Assembly (NCBI GenBank): GCA_015056315.1
Contig: SVGN01000027.1
Location: forward strand, 1 to 34,907
Source of the DNA: Clostridiales bacterium
GTDB lineage: Bacteria > Bacillota > Clostridia > Christensenellales > Aristaeellaceae
DNA: 34,907 nt
Reading direction: 5' to 3'
A program made the translations under genes and the position numbers. Shown piece after piece: positions 31,484 through 34,907 of this stretch; positions within the stretch are counted from its first letter, which is position 1, and the number at the start of each line of letters is the position of its first letter. The notes under the pieces were generated by a model. It did no database searches. It was not told the DNA's origin and saw only the letters and a list, made by a program, of their open reading frames with translations.

Positions 31484-31543
31484 AACACACCCCCACTGCG
31501 GGTTGCAGGCGGTCGCCTGCTCCGCAGTGGGGGTGTGTTGTAT
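31484..31543. terminator. Bidirectional terminator between the convergent genes
   Basis: Perfect 18-bp outer arms (31484-31501 and 31522-31539) enclose a second GCAGGCG/CGCCTGC stem, giving an almost continuous 25-bp hairpin. Plus strand continues TGTATTTT. Minus strand continues with a short T-run (31485-31482). It serves both the ABC operon and the ribokinase gene. Confidence 0.85.
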
Positions 31544-31583
31544 TTTGGTTCTGACCGGGCAGACAGCAGCTGGGAGCGCATGC

Positions 31584-32507
31584 TCACTGATCCGCAGCCG
31601 TACAGCCTTCGCTGTGCTGCTGCATAAAAGCGGCCACCTCTTCCGCTTTCGGGATGGAAGCCCCCGCACCGGGGCGGGTCACGGCCAGGGCAGCGGCATG
31701 GGCAGCCGCCCGCAGGGCATGGGCCGCATCGCCGCTGCGGAGCCATGCGGTGAGGAAATACCCGGTAAAGGTATCTCCGGCGGCGGTGGTATCCACAGCG
31801 GTCACCGGGATGGCGGGCTGGTGGTGGCAGGTGCCGTGCGCAGCCTGCCAGTAAGCACCCTCTGCGCCGAGCGTCAGCACCACAGCGGTATGGGGGCAGC
31901 GCTTCCGCAGCCCCTCCAGTATGGCCCGGGGCTGAGTGCTGCCGGTCAGGTCGCAGCCCTCCACCTCGTTGAGCAGCAGCAGATCCACGGCTTCCAGCGG
32001 CCAGGCAGCCAGCTCCGGCGAGGCGGGGGAGGGGTTCAGAGCCACCCGCAGGCCCTGCTCCTTGGCCAGCAGCAGGATCTCCCGCCCGCAGCTGATCTCG
32101 TTCTGCAGCAGCACCCAATCGCCGGGGCAGAGCCCGGCCAGCGAAGCAGCCGCCATCTCCCGGTCGATGCACCGGTTGGCACCGCCGTACAGCAGGATGG
32201 CATTGCCGCCTCCTGCCTCCTCCACCTGAATAATGGCGTGCCCGGTGGGCTTGTCCAGCACCTGCAGGCGGGTGGTATCCACGCCGCTGTCTGCCAGCAG
32301 CTGGCGAAGGAACAGCCCATCCTGCCCGATGGCCCCGGCAAAGGCGGTATCCATACCGGCCTTCGCCAGCGCAATGGCCTGGTTCAGCCCCTTGCCGCCT
32401 GCGTTGCGGCTGTAGGCAGCGGAGGGCAGGGTCTCGCCCGGGCGCAGAAAATGGGGTACCTGATACACATGGTCTATGTTCAGGGAGCCAAAGACCAGCA
32501 CCTTCAT
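31584..32507 (-). CDS. rbsK: Ribokinase (PfkB family)
   Basis: A 307-residue sugar kinase that phosphorylates ribose at C5 using ATP. PfkB signature 1 is AGGKGLNQAIALAKAG (G37-G-K-G). Signature 2 is D239-TTAAGDTFTGYFLTAW, with catalytic base D245. The N-terminal GSLNIDHVYQVPHFLRPGET binds the sugar (N10, D12). The start at 32507 follows GGAGG by 9 nt, and its ATG overlaps the TGA of the upstream nucleoside hydrolase (ATGA), so translation is coupled. This partner supports ribose as substrate rather than fructose or adenosine. Confidence 0.9.
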   Translation of the reverse strand: MKVLVFGSLNIDHVYQVPHFLRPGETLPSAAYSRNAGGKGLNQAIALAKAGMDTAFAGAIGQDGLFLRQLLADSGVDTTRLQVLDKPTGHAIIQVEEAGGGNAILLYGGANRCIDREMAAASLAGLCPGDWVLLQNEISCGREILLLAKEQGLRVALNPSPASPELAAWPLEAVDLLLLNEVEGCDLTGSTQPRAILEGLRKRCPHTAVVLTLGAEGAYWQAAHGTCHHQPAIPVTAVDTTAAGDTFTGYFLTAWLRSGDAAHALRAAAHAAALAVTRPGAGASIPKAEEVAAFMQQHSEGCTAADQ

Positions 32508-33430
32508 GCCTCGCCGCCTCCCTCCGTCAGCTTGCGGAACAGGTCGCCCAGCAGCGCATCCCGGTTGATGTGGTAGGCGTAGCGGCAAAGCGGGTTCAGG
32601 GGCGCACTGCCCCAGTGATGGTCATACTCCGGCACCGGCGTGGGGATCAGCCGGGAATGGATGTAGCGGTGCTCGTCGTTGAGCAGCCAGGCCACGGCGG
32701 TCACATCCCACAAGACACGGCTCCAGACCTTGCCTTCGGCGTAAGTCTTTACCTCGTCCACCGTGTTCTTGACCAGGAAATCGCACAGGGCGTTCCTGCC
32801 CCGCAGCCAGTAATCCAGCTCCGGGCCGGTGGTGGTAAAGGTGCTCACCACCCCAAGGCAGGGCAGCATCACCAGCGGCGCACCGCAGCCGTACACGATG
32901 CGGCTGGCGGCCACATCCTGGCTCAGGTTGAATTCCCGGTTCTGGGGCCAGTCCAGGCTGTGCCCGCCCAGGAACACGATCACCACCCGGTCGGCGATCT
33001 CGGGCTGCAAAAGCAGTGCGGAGGCCACATTGGTAATGGCCCCCAGCGCCACCACATACAGCGGCTTCTCCGGGCTGTACTGCATGGCCCGGGCAGCCAG
33101 ATCCCGGCTGGCATCGGAAAGAACGGGGGTCTCCTCGTCGGGCAGGTAGCAGGTGGCTCCCCGGTAATGGGGCACAGCCTGCCCAAGGAGCTGCAGCAGC
33201 CGCCCCATCTCCTGGTAGCTCTTCTCCATGCCATCCTCCGGAGAGGTGGAGCGGTGGTTCAGAAAGGGCGCGGCGTAGAGAGCCTGCACCCGGCACCTTT
33301 CGGGCGAGAGCAGCGCAAGCGAGATGGCGAACTGATCGTCGATTTCGTTGTAGGTATCGCTGTCGATCACCACATCGATCAGCCCGGTGGGGATCTCCAG
33401 CATGGCAAGGCGTTGGGCGGTGGTCAGCAT
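32504..33430 (-). CDS. Inosine/uridine-type nucleoside hydrolase
   Basis: A 308-residue N-ribosyl hydrolase that splits nucleosides into base and ribose. The calcium and ribose site is V21-IDSDTYNEIDDQFAI (D23, D25, N28, D31, D32), the NEIDD variant of the DTDxxxDD motif. Further family features are ALGAITNVASALL, and VLWDVTAVAWLL near the C-terminus, which supplies the last Asp ligand. AAAGGAGG lies 10 nt before the ATG at 33430; upstream frame extension lacks an RBS. It forms an operon with rbsK through a 4-nt overlap, so the ribose is fed to ribose-5-phosphate. No nucleoside permease is adjacent. Confidence 0.9.
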   Translation of the reverse strand: MLTTAQRLAMLEIPTGLIDVVIDSDTYNEIDDQFAISLALLSPERCRVQALYAAPFLNHRSTSPEDGMEKSYQEMGRLLQLLGQAVPHYRGATCYLPDEETPVLSDASRDLAARAMQYSPEKPLYVVALGAITNVASALLLQPEIADRVVIVFLGGHSLDWPQNREFNLSQDVAASRIVYGCGAPLVMLPCLGVVSTFTTTGPELDYWLRGRNALCDFLVKNTVDEVKTYAEGKVWSRVLWDVTAVAWLLNDEHRYIHSRLIPTPVPEYDHHWGSAPLNPLCRYAYHINRDALLGDLFRKLTEGGGEA

Positions 33431-33549
33431 AGGGGAAAAGCCTCCTTTGCGGCATGGCGCACAGCTGCCCCCTGCCTGCCGGGAATGGCGGCAGAACTTG
33501 GGCGTATGGGCCGGTGCTATGGTCATGGTGTGCACAAAATACTGCTTGC

Positions 33550-33578
33550 AGTATAGCAGAGAAAACCGCTTTGCGCAA
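33550..33578 (-). promoter_or_regulatory. Promoter of the nucleoside hydrolase-rbsK operon
   Basis: Minus strand: TTGCGC (33578-33573), 17-bp spacer, TATACT (33555-33550; 5 of 6). CTGCAAGCAG follows the -10 as a small palindrome (about 33540-33549). The 33431-33739 gap holds only this promoter and the gltX promoter and leader. Confidence 0.6.
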
Positions 33579-33649
33579 TGGCGGCAGTGCCCTGTATGCC
33601 CGGCCACCGCCCTCCGGGGGCCGAATTCTTGCAGAACGTGAAAAATCTG

Positions 33650-33678
33650 TTGGCAGAACCTCACATTTCGGTTATAAT
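33650..33678 (+). promoter_or_regulatory. gltX promoter
   Basis: TTGGCA (33650-33655; 5 of 6), 17-bp spacer, perfect TATAAT (33673-33678). Confidence 0.88.
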
Positions 33679-33682
33679 ATAG

Positions 33683-33710
33683 GCTTGAAGGTATTTGTGT
33701 ATCTTCAAGC
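33683..33710 (+). promoter_or_regulatory. Stem-loop at the 5' end of the gltX message
   Basis: GCTTGAAG (33683-33690) and CTTCAAGC (33703-33710) pair around a 12-nt loop, right at the predicted transcript start (about 33685). It is not followed by a T-run and leaves the RBS free, so it is more likely a stabilising 5' hairpin or an operator than an attenuator. Confidence 0.55.
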
Positions 33711-33739
33711 TATTTCTTTGATTCTTTAGGAGGCGCCTT

Positions 33740-34907
33740 ATGACTGTTCGCACCCGGTTCGCACCCAGCCCCACGGGCTACCTGCATCTGGGCGGTTTGC
33801 GTTCCGCCCTGTACACCTACCTTTTCGCCAAGAAGAACGGCGGTAAGTTCATCCTTCGTATCGAGGATACGGATCAGGAACGCGAGGTGCCGGGCGCTGT
33901 GGAAAAGATCTACTCCAGCATGCGTATGGCAGGCCTCAACTACGATGAGGGCCCCGATGTAGGCGGCGACTACGGCCCCTACATTCAGAGCCAGCGCAAG
34001 GATACCTACCTGCCCTACGCCATGCAGCTGGTGGAGAGCGGCGCGGCCTACCCCTGCTTCTGCACCAAGGAGGAGCTTCAGGAGCGCCGCGATGCCGCCA
34101 CCGCCAAGGGCGAGCAGTGGAAGTACGACAAGCACTGCCTCTCCATTCCCAAGGAGGAGGCCCTCAAGCGCATGCAGAGCGGCGAGCCCTTCGTCATCCG
34201 TCAGAACATCCCCACGACGGGCGTTGCCAGCTTTGAGGATGCGCTCTACGGCCACGTGGAAGCCCCCTGCGATACGCTGGATGATAACGTGCTCATCAAG
34301 CAGGATGGTCTGCCCACCTACAACTTCGCCAACGTGATCGACGACCACCTGATGGGCATCACCCACGTTATGCGCGGCACCGAGTACCTTTCCTCCACCC
34401 CCAAGTACAACCTGCTCTACGAGGCCCTGGGCTGGACGCCCCCCGTCTACATCCACATGAGCCCCGTTATGAAGGATGCCAGCCGCAAGCTGAGCAAGCG
34501 CTACGGCGACCCCGGCTTCGAAGACCTGCTGGAGCAGGGCTATGTGCGGGATGCCATCATCAACTTCATCGCGCTGCTGGGCTGGTGCCCCGATGTAAAG
34601 ACCTACGGCGAGAAGGAGTTCTTCACCATGGATGAGCTGGTGGAGGCCTTCGACCTTTCCGGCCTGAGCAAGAGCCCCGCCATCTTCAACACCGAGAAGC
34701 TCAACTGGTTCAACCATGAGTACATCATGAAGATGGATTTCGAGGAGTATCTCGAAATGGCCACCCCCTGGTTCGACAAGGCGCTGGCAGGCAAGAACAT
34801 CGACTACCGTATGCTGGCCACCCTGATGCACACCCGCACCGAGATCTTCTCTCAGGTGCCCGATCAGGTACGTTTCCTGGCCGAGCTGCCGGAGTACGAC
34901 CCCGAGA
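33740..34907 (+). CDS. gltX: Glutamyl-tRNA synthetase (3' end outside the window)
   Basis: The first 389 residues of a class I synthetase that charges tRNA-Glu. Catalytic motifs are APSPTGYLHLGG (HLGG at 16-19, the HIGH variant) and K250-LSKR254 (KMSKS variant). The bacterial features FILRIEDTDQERE, YPCFCTKEEL and TYNFANVIDDHLMGITHVMRG are present. The anticodon-binding region begins near residue 300 and runs out of the window. AGGAGG (33728-33733) lies 6 nt before the ATG. A separate GlnRS is encoded at 17353. Confidence 0.96.
   Translation, partial: MTVRTRFAPSPTGYLHLGGLRSALYTYLFAKKNGGKFILRIEDTDQEREVPGAVEKIYSSMRMAGLNYDEGPDVGGDYGPYIQSQRKDTYLPYAMQLVESGAAYPCFCTKEELQERRDAATAKGEQWKYDKHCLSIPKEEALKRMQSGEPFVIRQNIPTTGVASFEDALYGHVEAPCDTLDDNVLIKQDGLPTYNFANVIDDHLMGITHVMRGTEYLSSTPKYNLLYEALGWTPPVYIHMSPVMKDASRKLSKRYGDPGFEDLLEQGYVRDAIINFIALLGWCPDVKTYGEKEFFTMDELVEAFDLSGLSKSPAIFNTEKLNWFNHEYIMKMDFEEYLEMATPWFDKALAGKNIDYRMLATLMHTRTEIFSQVPDQVRFLAELPEYDPE

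Overview
The window looks like chromosome of a high-GC, gut-type Clostridia (Oscillospiraceae/Ruminococcaceae; the Faecalibacterium-Subdoligranulum-Gemmiger neighbourhood is my best guess). The reasons are strong AGGAGG-type ribosome binding sites, a CtsR operator in front of hsp20, the Firmicute spore genes sleB-ypeB and cotJ, and short palindromic intergenic repeats. The spore genes imply a spore-forming ancestry or capacity. Genus is inference only.

Layout. 1-681 holds no gene but carries palindromes and a 98-bp tandem repeat. 682-1911 is an MFS transporter. 2082-5909 is a 1275-residue TIR-NTPase-repeat protein of the immune-receptor (STAND) type, with its own promoter. It is followed by a terminator stem that also contains the ribosome binding site of sleB-ypeB (germination cell-wall lysis, 5983-8010). 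Next come hsp20 (minus strand, CtsR-type operators) and secD-secF. 11780-14855 carries a cation-diffusion exporter with a manganese-type site, an LCP protein and a tRNA-dihydrouridine synthase. 14954-16582 holds two minus-strand genes: an isoprenylcysteine-methyltransferase-like membrane protein and a SPOUT RNA methylase. 16716-19616 holds a 2H phosphoesterase, glnS and a GNAT acetyltransferase.

19763-21421 is a compressed cotJ spore-coat operon: one ORF joins a cysteine-rich repeat domain, CotJA and CotJB, followed by the manganese-catalase-like CotJC. 22109-31029 is a complete peptide-type ABC transporter (binding protein, two permeases, two ATPases) in which four of five subunits have large extra segments, followed by a small DUF3899-like membrane protein. 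31584-33430 (minus) is a translationally coupled nucleoside hydrolase-ribokinase pair that would turn nucleosides into ribose-5-phosphate. The window ends inside gltX.

Most unusual items: (1) a 280-bp non-coding element, two full copies and one truncated, whose full copies sit between two copies of a transcription-terminator hairpin; (2) the oversized ABC transporter; (3) the Cys-rich-CotJA-CotJB fusion; (4) the TIR-STAND protein with eleven roughly 50-residue repeats. Several regulatory overlaps (promoter within terminator, RBS within terminator) can be read directly. No tRNA, rRNA, CRISPR array or transposase gene was recognised.
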